From Welwitschia mirabilis (Eukaryota > Gnetophyta > Gnetopsida > Welwitschiales), in contig JBOZIK010000001.1 of assembly GCA_051453625.1 (NCBI GenBank), forward strand, positions 215,639,521-215,703,520: a stretch of 64,000 bases of DNA. The letters run 5' to 3'. The notes beneath the pieces are model-generated. The model was not told the origin of the DNA. It was given only the letters and a program-made list of their open reading frames with translations, and made no database searches. The position numbers and the translations under genes were made by a program. This document shows positions 48,329 through 61,199 of this stretch, piece after piece. Within the stretch, counting starts at the first letter, position 1; each line of letters begins with the position of its first letter.

Positions 48329-50895
48329 AACCAATTTATTTAATATAAGAGTTATTTTTCTATATCTAAGAATAGCTATGATATCTCTTGTAAAAACTAT
48401 AGTGTTGACACACTAATTGATGGCTTTAATCATCCACATGACATTACAAGAGATGCACGGAAGTAGGAAATGTGCCTAAGAAGTTATGCACAAGAGAAGA
48501 AAAATTCAAGTGGTAGGGGAAAATTGCATGATGAAAAGGGGACAAGTCAGCAAAAGAGATGAATTATGGGGGAGAGGATGTATGAAGCAAAATATAGACA
48601 TTTACAATAATTAAGAGATACACATAGTGAGAAAAGCACATTGTGGAAGAGAAGGGGCATGCAATAGAAGATGATGTGCTACACAAGAAATGGAAAAAGG
48701 CTTTACTATGATTGTTGTAATACATAGAGGATGGAATCGTTGATTAAGCCTCATAAGAATTGAAAGGAATTTAAAGTTTTATTCGCATTTAGCTTCTACA
48801 AGAGAGGTTAAGCATTGTGAAAATTAAAGAGTAATAACTATAGAGGAAATAGAAGAAGTTATTCATGAGAGGACATTATAAAATAAAAAATAAGTAAACA
48901 TTTTCAGATAAAGTTAACCCAAAAACGATCTAATGCAAGATTTGATTAGTGGATAAGCTTAAAGGTCAAACACTAGAAAAGGCAGTTGATGCAATTCGCA
49001 AGAACGGTAATGAACATACCAAAAGTGAGGGGGAAGGAGAAGTGCTATGTGAAGAGGAGTAAGTTAAGAAAAGGTTAAAGGGCATCAAAGAAATAATGTT
49101 TAAATTTTGTTTATTTTAGAGGTCACCACTCCTCTAGCATGTGGTCATTCTTCTCTGTTTTAGCAAAACGCAGTTCTTTTATGAATTAGTGACTATAGAA
49201 GATGGGGATCTTTGTGTAGCGGAGACAAGGGACAACTTAAATGCATTACATAAATAATAAGCGCAAGCATTGGTGGTATGAAATATCGGATCTAATAGTA
49301 GTAATGAAGAATTATTTATGGATTTAGAAGGAAAACTTAAGCAAGTTCGGTAGCTGTTATAGCGAGATGTTTCTTTTTGTGTAACATCTGATAAGGCCAT
49401 CATAATGGTAAGGAAGCTAATGTATTACGATGGAGACAGGGGTTTAATACCAACTTATGAAACTTATTTTAAGTTATGCCTATATTTATAATGTACTACA
49501 AGTGGTTTAAATCCATATGTTACACCTCTATTAATCAAATCTTTGTAACGTATTAATGGTGAGCCCTCAAGTGCTCTATAGGTGGACGCTTTTTATAACA
49601 CTCCTTTTTTTAACATTCCTATTTAAGAATTGTCTGATGCCATAATGTTATTTTTCAACACCCTTCAAACTGTTATGATAGCATTTAAATATTTATTAAT
49701 AATCTTTAACATAATTATTTAAATTAGTATTTTAAATAATTACTAATGGCCTCGTCAAGACTATTTTTAAATATATTAAGATGATTTTTGAGAGGAGGAG
49801 GAAGACACATGACTCTTTCTTGAAGTTTTATTATAATAAATGAACATTAAATTCTATATTTAAGGCATAATTCCAATATTTAAAATTCTCACTCAAAATA
49901 TAGATTTCAAGAAATAATCACATTAATTTTTGCCTAAAATAAATGGACCCTCAAACTAATGCCCCTCAACATATTTAATTATAACATTTATTAAATAATT
50001 TTTAATGATTTTTAAAACTTATTTAATTAAGTTAATATTTAAATAATTACTAATACTCATTAATAGATTTATTTAATATGAAATAATTAAATGATAGGAA
50101 GGGAAACTCATGTATCTTACTTGTTAAATCAATAATATTAAATAAATATTATTACTATAATCAAGGCATGATACCAATATTTAATACTCATGAATAGACT
50201 ATAAATTTTCAAGAAAATTTTTTAACTAATGCATAAAATAAATTACCAACTTCATGCTTTTAAAAATAGATAATTCAAGGAAAGATATTTCAAAATTACC
50301 ATTCCATGAATTTTCAAGGTATAATACACAAATAAAGATTCAAGATTCCAAATAAAATTCCTCAGAAAGGCATGAATAAAATGTACCCAAATTTTCATAT
50401 TTGATTACAAGAATATTCTAGGAAAATATCCATTATCAAGATAGTATGAATCCTCAAATTAGACTTTATAAAATGTAGATCATACATATAATAGAATGGA
50501 GTTTATCTCTCATCACAACCAAGGTACAATAAGCATAAATACACATTTCATTCTTATGAAAGACAGGCGTATGATACCAAGTATTTTGATAAATAAGAAT
50601 CTCAATTATTCAGTAAGATTTTTTATAAACATTGGATCAAATATCCTCTACATTCATATGATTACTTTAGAATTTAATCTAGAATTTTCACCCGTTACAC
50701 AAAAGTATGGGATGTGAATTATAAAAATCTCATAGCTCCCAATATGATTTAGGCAAGAATAAGGAATTTGACAAGGACTTTCAAGAGTTAAGATAGGAAG
50801 ACTAATAAATACTTCAAGAGGAACAAGTTGGATTACAAACACTGCTCTTATGATTATGAATAAGAATATTATATATATTTAATATCTTGATAACT

Positions 50896-50980
50896 TCACT
50901 GCCTTGTTTGGTGATCTATGAAGCTCATTACCTCATTTGATGATCTGTGAAGCCTTCTGCCTCATTCGGTGATCTATGGT

Positions 50981-51019
<39 letters not shown>

Positions 51020-51200
51020 AAATCTCAAATATCATTAAGTTCACTACCTCATTCGGTGATCTAGGAAGCCCACTACCTCATTCAGTAATCTATGGTAAAT
51101 ATAGTATCCCGACTACCTCATTTGACGATCTATGAGATTCTCATTTCACTACCTCATTTGGTAATCTATGAAGCCCACTACCTCACTCAGTGATCTATTG
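50896..51200. repeat. minisatellite with TA microsatellite, about 8 units, LTR B
   Basis: Core CCTCATTCGGTGATCTATG, units about 25-29 bp with spacers; split by TA repeats at about 50985-51014. Homologous to the arrays in LTRs A and C. Confidence 0.85.
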
Positions 51201-52118
51201 AAATCCATAACCATAAATTTCAAACATAACAATGTCAAGAAACTAAGATAAATTTTGACAACAAGATATCAACTCAAACCATATATTTTAATAGCACAAT
51301 GATGAGATGAATACGATAAGGATTAATTATGATCTATCAACTCATTCTAAGTATAGATAATGTTAAGACATTAAGTATAAAAGGAGAATGGATACAAGAC
51401 ATGTATCAAATCAAATTTATCCTTATTAAGGATCACATAATTTAGAATTTGACTTATAGGAATATATACATGATGATATTAATATAGAATGCATAAGAAA
51501 AAACCAATAAGGAGGCATACAAGTATAGAATCATACCTGTATATATTCAAGCTCTTTAAAGATCTTTTAAGTATTAAAGCTTCTAGATCTCCTAAGATCC
51601 AAGATTTTAAGGCAAGGTTGTTTTGAAAAATAAACTAGACTTGAGAAAGAAAGGACTATATTTAAAGTGAGAGAACATGAGTAAGGTAACAAAACTCAAG
51701 AATACAAAAGGACATAACATGAGCCAATGGTAAAGGGAGTTTAATAAGGTCTCATAAAGGCTTTTCTGGCCACTAGGTGCTCTAATAATATAAAAAATAA
51801 TGATTTAATATTTAATCATAATAATGAAAAAAATAAATAACAAGCCTTTACAATTTACATTTAAATGCATATATTTTAGGAAAGTGCAATAAAATGAAAG
51901 TAAATGAAATCATCATCACTGCAAGAACATTCTTGAAAATTATAAGTAATATTTTTAATCAAGATAAAAGGAATGTAAGACATAATTTAATATAACAACA
52001 TCCCAAAAACATAACATTTAGATCAATTGTATATTTTAGAATAATTAAATCTTTTTAAATATTTCATTAAACTTAATCTTTATAACTTTTTAAAATAAGT
52101 AAAAATTTGGACATGACA

Positions 52119-52123
52119 GGTTA
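52119..52123. repeat. target-site duplication GGTTA, right copy
   Basis: Directly follows the CA end of LTR B; identical to 32705-32709. The Athila gag reads on in the same orientation on both outer sides, which independently supports this as the insertion edge. Confidence 0.85.
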
Positions 52124-53300
52124 TACATTCATCTTAGTTTGAAATTTATTTTGATTTTGGTTTTGATTTTAATTATTTAAAAGCGCAAGCTTCTTTATAA
52201 TTTTTCTCCTTTTAAGTTGGTAATAAAGAACATTCTTTAGTCACATCATAGTTGTCTTTATACAAAGCACAAGTTGAAACCACATTCTTTTTAGTTGCCA
52301 CTTTTTCATCTAAAATAATTTAAGTGTATTTTTTCAATGTTTTTGTAAACTCCTTAATTAAATTTTTTAGTCTTTTTTTTGTTTTATTTTCTTGTTTTCT
52401 ATTTTACTTCTTTACGATATTCTATGATTTAGCTTATAGTATAATTTTATTTAGGTGTTGGTTTAGGCCATGTTTAACTTACTTCCACTAGTTCTTTCAA
52501 CAATCTTCATGCATTTTCTAATGTGAGATTCATTAAATTTTCACCACATGAAAAATCTTTAAGTTGTTTAGTTTGTCTATTAAGTCCACTTTAGAAATAG
52601 TTTATTAATTCTTCTTGAGTAATTGCATCTATGGTGTTAGAATGAATTGCAATGAAAAATCGTTCATAAGAAGTGACATAATCTTTATTAGGTTGTTGTT
52701 GGAAATTTGTTACCTCTTTCTTTCTTTTTTTTTTTTTTAATTATTGTTTCACTCATAAATATTTTTATAAATGCTTTTTAAACTTGGTTCCATGTTTTTA
52801 AGTTTTTATGTGGAATAGTTCTTAGCCATAATTTTGCTTTTCCTTTTAATGTGATGGGAAAGATAATCATGTAAGTACAATCACTAATTCATTGTTTACC
52901 ATGTCATAAAGTAAGCACTAATTATTCAATGTTGGCTATATGTTGAAGGGGATCTTTATTATTTTCTCCATTAAAAATGAGATATGTATGTAGGTTTACT
53001 TGGAGGTAGGTTAAAAGGATCTTGGATTTCATGTTTTTTATTTGCAATTAGTTCTTTAAGAGTGATATTGGCATTTATATTTACAAGAACAATAGAGGTT
53101 CCTATTATGATATGAGGATTAGATGAAGCTACTTATTTCATTTTTACATAGAATTCAATATTGCAATAAAAATGTTTTCTGCTAAACTTTATTTAGGGAA
53201 ATTTTCTTTAGAAAAATCTTGTTCAAAAATAATAAATGTAAAAAAATATTTTAGCTCAATTCTTAGAATTTTTACATATCTGTGATTTATGTACCTGGGT
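52119..53300 (-). pseudogene. Athila-type gypsy gag, N-terminal part
   Basis: Gag capsid of the host Athila element, interrupted by the chromovirus complex. Minus-strand order from about 53000: FHGENNKDPLQHIANIE (about 52926-52978), YMIIFPITLKGKAKLWL, RTIPHKNLKTWNQV (about 52780-52850), MSETIIKKKK, then LIDKLNNLKIFH. A knuckle remnant VVSTCALYKDNYDVTKECS lies at about 52225-52285, in place of CEICGGDHxTxxCP. This follows FSGLPTEDPNAHI.NF...F...LKDKAK.WL.SLP..S..TW in the family. An A run (T15 near 52724-52738 on the plus strand) has expanded inside the frame. The rest of gag continues at 32709 leftward. Confidence 0.8.
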
Positions 53301-53783
53301 CTAGTTCATAGTCAATTAAATATTCTCAAATGTTTTCTTCAATCAGCAGCTAACATGTCCTAGCATGCTCAGTTCTATTTTTATAAACATCATCTTAGTT
53401 ATTGTTTAGATGATGTACCTAGATGATAAAACACATCAAAAAACACAAAAACAAAAACACATACATAAAAAAAAATTTTTAAAAATAACATAAAAAGAAA
53501 ACTGATAGTCATTTACTGAGTCATCTGGATGATAAAGGGGATGGTAAGAAAAATCATAGCCTTTATGAAAATGAAAAAACATAGTTTTATAAGCCATCAT
53601 TACCATGTGTTATATTAATGATAAGGGGGATAATAAGGCATTATTTTTAAAATACAAATTAGAAAATGTAGAAATAAGAACCTATGGTGCTACTATAAAG
53701 ATACAATGCTATTATAGACAAATACTTAAATAGAAATTCAAACTACATATTTGAGTAATGATAATCCTTGAACTCCAAGTAAT

Positions 53784-53799
53784 CTTAGCAATGATGCCA
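53784..53799 (-). other. Athila primer-binding site (tRNA-Asp type, decayed)
   Basis: The minus strand reads TGGCATCATTGCTAAG, equal to the Athila-type TGGCGCCGTTGCC site with CpG-to-TpG/CpA changes. It lies three bases after the LTR end. A tRNA-Asp type site, not iMet, independently supports the Athila assignment. Confidence 0.75.
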
Positions 53800-53802
53800 A
53801 GA

Positions 53803-55080
53803 TGTTGTGATGTATATTTATGTAAAGGTTATGTCCTTTATTAAATCCTTTTAATCATAAATATAGTCATAAAGAAAACATACTAATACAGATGGGAGTG
53901 AACCTAAATGTCATAATTCTATCGAAAGCACAGAGAAGAAGAAAGAAAATTGATTTCAAATTAAATTATTATAAACTTTTTAAGTAGAAAAAATATAACA
54001 ATGTAAAGTAAACCATGTAAGTAATACACTATGAAAATGAGATACAAGACTAATCTAAATGCAACATCTATTTGATTACTAGATCAATTTATTATAGAGA
54101 TTAGTCTTATATAATCTAGATTAATCAAGGAAAGCCATCATCAAACTAAGACCAATCTAAGCTATAAGGTATGTTGAACAAAATATGGAAATGATGCAAA
54201 GTTGATCTAGTAAATGAAATGCAATGCACCTAAACTAACAATATCAACCTTAATAAATATTTCTCTCCTGATCTATATCATAAATAAATCTATCATAGAA
54301 TCATAAGAAACATAAAACATAAGTGAGATGCACACAACAAAAGATATAAAAATAAAAACAAAGTTTTAATTAATTCAAACCAATATCCATGTTATAAAGA
54401 AGTAACACCTCGATTAAGGATACATAGCCTAACATTAAGGAGAGATATCTTTACAACAAAAAAGGATGGATCTTCTATCCTTTAATCTTCTGTCATAAGA
54501 ATTTTTAGTGCTAAAGAAGATCAAGTCAGAGTTAATAATGAAGGAGGTTATTTATTATAAATAAATACTCTAAAAATAACAAACACTAACAAACATAGTA
54601 AAAACCTAACAACTGCATAACAAGGCACATGATACATGAAAAAAGTTTAGTGAAGTCTAGTAAAATGTTATATTTAGATGTCATTCTTCTAGTCATCTAG
54701 ACATCATAGGAGACAATGCCACATCAAACAATATCCATATCAACTACCAGATTAGTCCAGTAAGTATCCTAATCATTATAAGTTCTTTTACCATCCATAT
54801 CATTATCTAGATGATAAGGTAAACAACGGGATTTATAAGGATGTCTCTTCTATCAGATCAACCTCTTTGATTACAAAATTTTGCTTTAGATAGGAAGTAT
54901 TACAATTTGATTTAAATGTAGTCAAATGTAATGAAGATTGCATGTTTTTGTGATATTTGACTTAGCTCTTAGTTATCATTAAAACTCAGCATAAAATTAT
55001 CTAATATTTTGAAAACTACTCAAAATACCCTGTTAAATACATATAATTTGCCAGTGCAACAAAGACATCATCTACTAACA
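53803..55080 (-). mobile_element. 5' LTR of the Athila-type element (right end approximate)
   Basis: Begins TGTTGTGATGTATATTTATG in plus coordinates, beside the primer-binding site. It aligns with 59369-61020: shared segments include TTATGT(C)CTTTTATTAAATC, CCTTTAATCT, AATTTTTxGTGxTAAAGA, CATGATACAT and AAGTTTAGTGAAGT. The right end is placed near 55080, where the similarity fades; no target duplication was identified. Confidence 0.75.
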
Positions 55081-58000
55081 TTACACTTTAAGGTCTATAA
55101 TAGATTATAATCTATGAAAGTTGTATCCTAGTGATTGAGTTACAAGTAGAAGTTTTAACTAAAAGATTAGGGATTTAATTATAGCACAAGTAACCATACC
55201 TATCATCATTTCATAAGCATTACAAAGGTATTTTAAAGCTTACAAAAGTTAGAAAATAATTAAAGGTATATTAACATGTAAGAAGGATGTGAAAAGTAAT
55301 TAAGAAAAGTATTCAATTGATTTTACTTCTCCTTCTAGAAATTAAAGATGACTATTCATAAAAAAATCTATCATGCAAACCTTAACCAAGTAAGAGATAA
55401 CTTTATAAATACAACTTGGTTTCCTAGATAAGTTATTCTACTATAACTTTTGAGTGTAAAATTAGTATAGAATTATCACATCTTATAATGAAATGTGACA
55501 AAACACTATGATAGCATGAACAATATCATCTACTAACATATTAATCATGTAAATCCCATAAAACATTAGAGAAATAATCCTTAAAAAGTAATCCAAAGGA
55601 ATAACTAGAAAACAATATAACATTATTAGTGATCTTAATTAAATTAGATATGAAAAATTATATAAAATCCAATCACAAATTAAAGTGCATTCTCTAATGA
55701 TGTAATCACAATAGAGATTACTAAAGCACAAATAATGTTTAAGATAAGGCATGGTAGATGATACATGGCATAGTCATTTCCTCATATCCAAGAATAAAGA
55801 AAGTAAGTTAGATCCTTACTATGAGATAAGCCTTCATCATAGCCATTGTAATTCTAAATCTAAAGTGATAGCATTTTGGTGGATGATGATGGTTGATGCT
55901 CTAAAAATGGTTGATTTCAAGCTTCTAAATTAATCAAGAGATAAATAATAAATGACCAATGATTATCTCTTAAGGTAAGTAGGTTTCTAGCAATTTTCTT
56001 AGTGTGGGTTATTTATTAGTACATTTTCTGTGTTAAAAAATAAATAGCTATATATCTTTTTAGGTAGTATGACATACATATGTAGCCCATAGTCTTCATA
56101 GACTATATGTAATAGGCTACAAGATCAATCTATCATCTTAGCATCTAATTAGATTATCCTACTTTACAAAACCTACTTTACTTGATAACACTGATTACAC
56201 TAGTGGTTTAATGATAGTGTCAATATTCTTAGCTAGTTTGGATCCAATGAATTTTTAGTAGCTTGGAATGTCCTATAGTTAAAATATGGAAAAATTAGTC
56301 ATCTTTATAAAAATTTTCATAATTAATAGATATACATGTTTTGAAATAAATAAATTAGAAATATGATACATGTAGCCTTAAAAATATATCAACGAGTCAT
56401 TTGCCAATTCCTTAGCAAATTTCTACAATGAAGTATTATAAAATCTACCTTACAATTTAAAAATTTCATGTATCTTATTCATCTACCATATTAGTAATTA
56501 TATTTATGATTATATAAAGGTAGGAATCCTTAATCAATAGTCATATTAAGATTGAAGAATGAAGATTAGAAATATTTCATTCCCTTAGCCCAATTTTTAA
56601 TGTTCAAAATTTCCTAAATATGGATAAATTTTTCTATAATTTAAATGATTTTCCATTAATTTTCAAAAAACAGTGCTAGTTTTTACCCTTTAATTAATTT
56701 ATGAATTATTTCCCATATTTAACTTAAATTAGAAAGTTAAAAAATGTCATAATAATTGATATGATAAGAAGAAAGAGTGAACATCACCTCTTACTTAGTA
56801 TTGAAGCACTAAATTTATGAAAGTATTTCCATCTTTGTGACATGTATAACTATATATTGTTATAGGAACTAAATAAAACCCTCCTTAAAAGTAAAGTCTT
56901 CAAAATACATATTATAATGACTTTGACTAAGTGTTCTACAAGAAAATTAAGCAATGGTGCTAATGAATATTTGAAGTATAAAAGCTGCAAGTGTTATCAA
57001 GTTTAAAAGAATAAGAATTTAGAACAAAAAAAGTAATACTAGCTAAGAGCAGCAATGCTGTGAAATGAATATCATGCTCATAGGGTTATGTAAACATGAA
57101 ATAGAAGAGGTTATAATGATGAATAATGATGAAAACACCAATTTAGAATAAGTAATGATGATCACAAGTGATTAAGGAAAGAAACACTAGTAACATAACA
57201 ACAACATCAATTAGGCTATGTGTAGATGATAGGTCAAAACTAGTATAGAGTTAAAATGGTAGAAAATTAATGATACATGTAGAAAAAATAAGTAAATAAA
57301 GAATTTTTTTAGTTTTCAAAAAGAAAATGAGAGTGAATCTAGATCATTAATTCAAATGAAATGATGAATGATTGAAATCAAAATGATGTGGTTTAAAGAT
57401 AAAATTAAACTTTGTATTTTTTGGCTGTGTTTATTTTTTGAAAAAATTTAGATAAATAAGGTAAAAATTACGTCTTTGCAGTTTTTCCCTATTAGATGTA
57501 ACAACCTATAATCACATAGACAATTTAAAAACTAATCATATAGTTAATAAAAAATCATTTCTAGCTTCATTAATCTAGTCTAATTCACAAAGATCAAATT
57601 TTATTACCTAAGTAGGAGATCTAATTTATTAAAACATAACATTTAGAAAATAAGATGGTGAGTTAATTAAATTAATCAACCAAAAATAACTTTATAACTT
57701 AAATATTTATTTTAAATGATACGTTAAACACTAATATGATAAGATTTAATCTAACTCCCATTATGTATGCATTATCATACATTCTTACTGTTTGACTACT
57801 TTACTTTTGTAGGTCTGTTATAAATATATGAAAGAAAGATTTCATCAAAGAAAAATATTTTTCAAACTCATACTCAATTCTATTATATATCTATTAAGTT
57901 AGAAAACTCAACTTTCTCATTAGTAAAATAGATCATTAGATATAAAGATGACTGAATCCAATAAAGAAGATATAAGCTAGAATAAATCATGAGTGTGGTG

Positions 58001-59368
58001 GTATGTAAGGTGTTAACCTATGGATTAATATCACTCATGAAGATATGTATATATGTATCTCCATATGCAATCTAGTCATCCCTTTTTTTACATAGGTTAT
58101 GATTTTTTGAACTTAGTATAAACAATGCAATTCCATGCTAGTTTCCTAATTTTCATGAGTAACAATTAGTAGAGGCATATGTCATCCCCATAATGTTTAT
58201 AATGTTATGGAGGCATTCAACCTATATAATCTGTATCATCCTTAGAGACATGAAGGTTTTCTTCATCCGCATAATGTAAATGCACCATGAAGATCTCCGT
58301 AATATAGAATGTATTTAGCATAACGATCTTCCTCTTGTATACTGTATAACTTTCTTAAAAAAGTTTAGGCCTTTGACATTTATTGTATATATATTCCCTA
58401 GAAGTGGAGGTCATAATATATGTCCTTACTATACAAAAATATTTTTATTTCACTTTTACTGCTTTTCTTAATATATATTTATTTTCTTTCCTTTTTATTT
58501 TATTTCTCTCTTTGTCTGTTTCTATCTGTTTTTTTTCTTTTTAGAATAGGACATCCTTCATATGAAGGTATTTATGTATGCACATGTTTCTTTCCCATGA
58601 TACAAATAGACAAATATAATATCCACACATGTGATCCTCTTCATGAAGATAAATAGGTATAATGAAGTCCTTCTTTATTCATAGAGTACATATCCTTAAT
58701 ATGTAAGCATATCTCAAATTTTTCCCTCTTTGTTTTTATTTTATTTTTTGTATCTTTGTATTTTTCATTTGTTTTACTTTTTTACCTTTTTTCTCCTTTT
58801 ATATAGTAACATATGTGAGTCTTTAGCTATATCTTTAGAGTATAAAATTTAATACTTACATGTAAGAAGTTTTTCAAATATTTATAAGACCATAATCATT
58901 TTAAAGCATGTATAAAACATTAGGTATGGTATGCAAGACAAACTTTGAAATATTTTCTTAAGATTTCCTTCACCAAAATAGTTATCAATTAAACAAGTAG
59001 GAATAAGTACCTATAAGATTGAAGTTTTACATGGTGAATTAGGTGATCCATGCAATTACCACAATTCTTAATTTAAATCAACAATAAAATCTAAAACTTA
59101 ACATCACTAAAATTTCATCTCTTAAGTAACATTGTTTTTAACTCCTTTCTTTTTTTTTTCAATTGCTTATAGTTATTAGTTAAGAAGGGTTAAAGCCATA
59201 GACTAAGAAAATGGATTCATAAAATAATTTACCCTTAAGGCTTACAATCTTGATAGCATCATAAAAAAAATACTTTTTAAAAAGCTCAAGTCCACTTAGA
59301 CATAAATTTATTAAAGAAATTGTAATCTCTTAAATTATGTAGTAAGAATAAATAATTAAATTTAAGAT
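55081..59368. other. A+T-rich DNA, unrecognised, with palindromes near 58.2-58.7 kb
   Basis: About 4.3 kb with no open frame above 80 codons and no transposon motif found on either strand. Around 58160-58700 short inverted motifs recur: CCTTCATATGAAGG (58555-58568, perfect), TCTTCATGAAGA (58638-58649, perfect), CACATGTG (58625-58632) and related half-sites such as TTCTTCATCCGCATAATG. This could be an LTR of an unidentified element. Confidence 0.45.
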
Positions 59369-61020
59369 TGTTGAAATGCATATTTATGCAAATGTTATGT
59401 CTTTTATTAAATCTTGTTAATCACAAATATATGCACAAACACAACCCACTAATATAGATGAGAGTAGACCCAAATGTTGTAATTTGTCTAAGGCACTAGG
59501 ATTGAAGCTAGAGAATTGCTTTCATGAAGTATTTTTAGATTTTTATTTTAGATTAAATAAAATGAAAATCCAATGNNNNNNNNNNNNNNNNNNNNNNNNN
59601 NNNNNNNNNNNNNNNNNNNNNNNNNNNNNNNNNNNNNNNNNNNNNNNNNNNNNNNNNNNNNNNNNNNNNNNNNNNNNNNNNNNNNNNNNNNNNNNNNNNN
59701 NNNNNNNNNNNNNNNNNNNNNNNNNNNNNNNNNNNNNNNNNNNNNNNNNNNNNNNNNNNNNNNNNNNNNNNNNNNNNNNNNNNNNNNNNNNNNNNNNNNN
59801 NNNNNNNNNNNNNNNNNNNNNNNNNNNNNNNNNNNNNNNNNNNNNNNNNNNNNNNNNNNNNNNNNNNNNNNNNNNNNNNNNNNNNNNNNNNNNNNNNNNN
59901 NNNNNNNNNNNNNNNNNNNNNNNNNNNNNNNNNNNNNNNNNNNNNNNNNNNNNNNNNNNNNNNNNNNNNNNNNNNNNNNNNNNNNNNNNNNNNNNNNNNN
60001 NNNNNNNNNNNNNNNNNNNNNNNNNNNNNNNNNNNNNNNNNNNNNNNNNNNNNNNNNNNNNNNNNNNNNNNNNNNNNNNNNNNNNNNNNNNNNNNNNNNN
60101 NNNNNNNNNNNNNNNNNNNNNNNNNNNNNNNNNNNNNNNNNNNNNNNNNNNNNNNNNNNNNNNNNNNNNNNNNNNNNNNNNNNNNNNNNNNNNNNNNNNN
60201 NNNNNNNNNNNNNNNNNNNNNNNNNNNNNNNNNNNNNNNNNNNNNNNNNNNNNNNNNNNNNNNNNNNNNNNNNNNNNNNNNNNNNNNNNNNNNNNNNNNN
60301 NNNNNNNNNAACTAAAAGAATATTTTTATTAAAATTTGAAATAACATCTTGTTAAAAAGCAACAACACCTTGATGAAGGAGACATAGCTCAACACCAAGG
60401 AAGACCCCTCTCTGCAACTAGCGAACAAACCTCTGGTCCTTTAATCTCTTATCATTAGAATTTTTGGTGTAATAAAGATGATAAAATTTAAGGGCAAAGA
60501 TGGTATTTATTAACAATAATAGAATAGATAATCCTAACAAGTATATGAGAAATCCTAATAGCATGCAAAAAGTACATGATACATTACATAAGTTTAGTGA
60601 AGTTTGATACATTGACTAAAATTAGATTATCATCTTGGTCATCTTCTGGAAGATGCTGGGGAAGGTGCCACATTAAGACAGTTCTCTATTTAGCCTTCAT
60701 ATCAATCCAGCCAATATCCTAATTAGCATGTAAGTAGTGTTGTCTTAGTCTGTCATCCATATAATTGAGGGGACAATAGCCTTCTTGAAGATCTTTATTA
60801 AGTTAAATTGGCCTTAAAGCTCATTAATTCCTCCTTAAATTATGAAGTATCAGAATTAGTCCCAAATGCCTTCAAATGTAATAGTATTTGCATATTTCTA
60901 TGATTTTCTTCTTGAATCTCAATAACTGTTATTTTATGCTTAAACCTCTCTAAATGTCCTACAAAATTGGTCAAAATAGCCCATCAACAACATATAATTT
61001 TGCATCATAATAAAGAGTTT
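59369..61020 (-). mobile_element. 3' LTR of a second Athila-type element (contains a large gap)
   Basis: Begins TGTTGAAATGCATATTTATG, homologous to the start of the LTR at 53803. No primer-binding site lies to its left, and Athila protease and gag follow on its right in minus orientation, so it is the 3' LTR. A 734-base gap occupies its middle. The right end is approximate. Confidence 0.7.
59576..60309. other. assembly gap (734 N)
   Basis: Run of N inside the second Athila LTR. Frames crossing it have no meaning. Confidence 1.
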
Positions 61021-61199
61021 TTCTATGGGTGTTATTTTTAAGATTAAGCTTATTTGAAGTTATACATATTAAAAATTTCATTAATTTTTAATCAAATAAT
61101 AGGTAAGTACTTATTGATAGGTCTTAATTAGGTCTACATCTTTAAATACATTTGTGAGATTATTTTTTAATGCATTGAATACCTATAACTTTGAATCCA

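Larger units (their letters stand above)
32710..52118 (-). mobile_element. chromovirus-like tandem retrotransposon complex (LTR A - internal 1 - LTR C - internal 2 - LTR B)
   Basis: A single 19.4 kb insertion flanked by GGTTA. It contains three large LTRs in the same orientation (32710-36977, 40005-44711, 47466-52118) separated by two truncated internal regions. All three LTRs start TGTAA(A/C)A/G-C-C-C on the plus strand and end GA(C/A)...GACA; at A and C the end is followed by the same TTTCTCACCTC. Internal coding is chromovirus type: integrase end beside A and a shorter one beside C, gag beside B. The large LTR size fits the Tekay/Del group. The middle LTR serves as 5' LTR of the left unit and 3' LTR of the right unit. 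Confidence 0.8.
47466..52118 (-). mobile_element. LTR B (4.65 kb), 5' LTR of the right unit
   Basis: Starts TGTAAAGCCC beside the primer-binding site and ends GGACATGACA, followed immediately by the GGTTA target duplication. It is homologous to LTR A throughout. It carries two PBS-like units (47466-47585), a TA/GTAT repeat (about 47638-47672), CT and TA repeats (48020-48060), a tRNA-like A/B-box pair (48267-48328), and a minisatellite (50896-51200). At 48061-48310 it holds about 250 bases that LTR A lacks at the matching position. Confidence 0.85.

Noticed and set aside
59484-60355. Open frames of 260-282 codons
   Set aside because: They run through the 734-N gap in the Athila LTR and have no real coding content.
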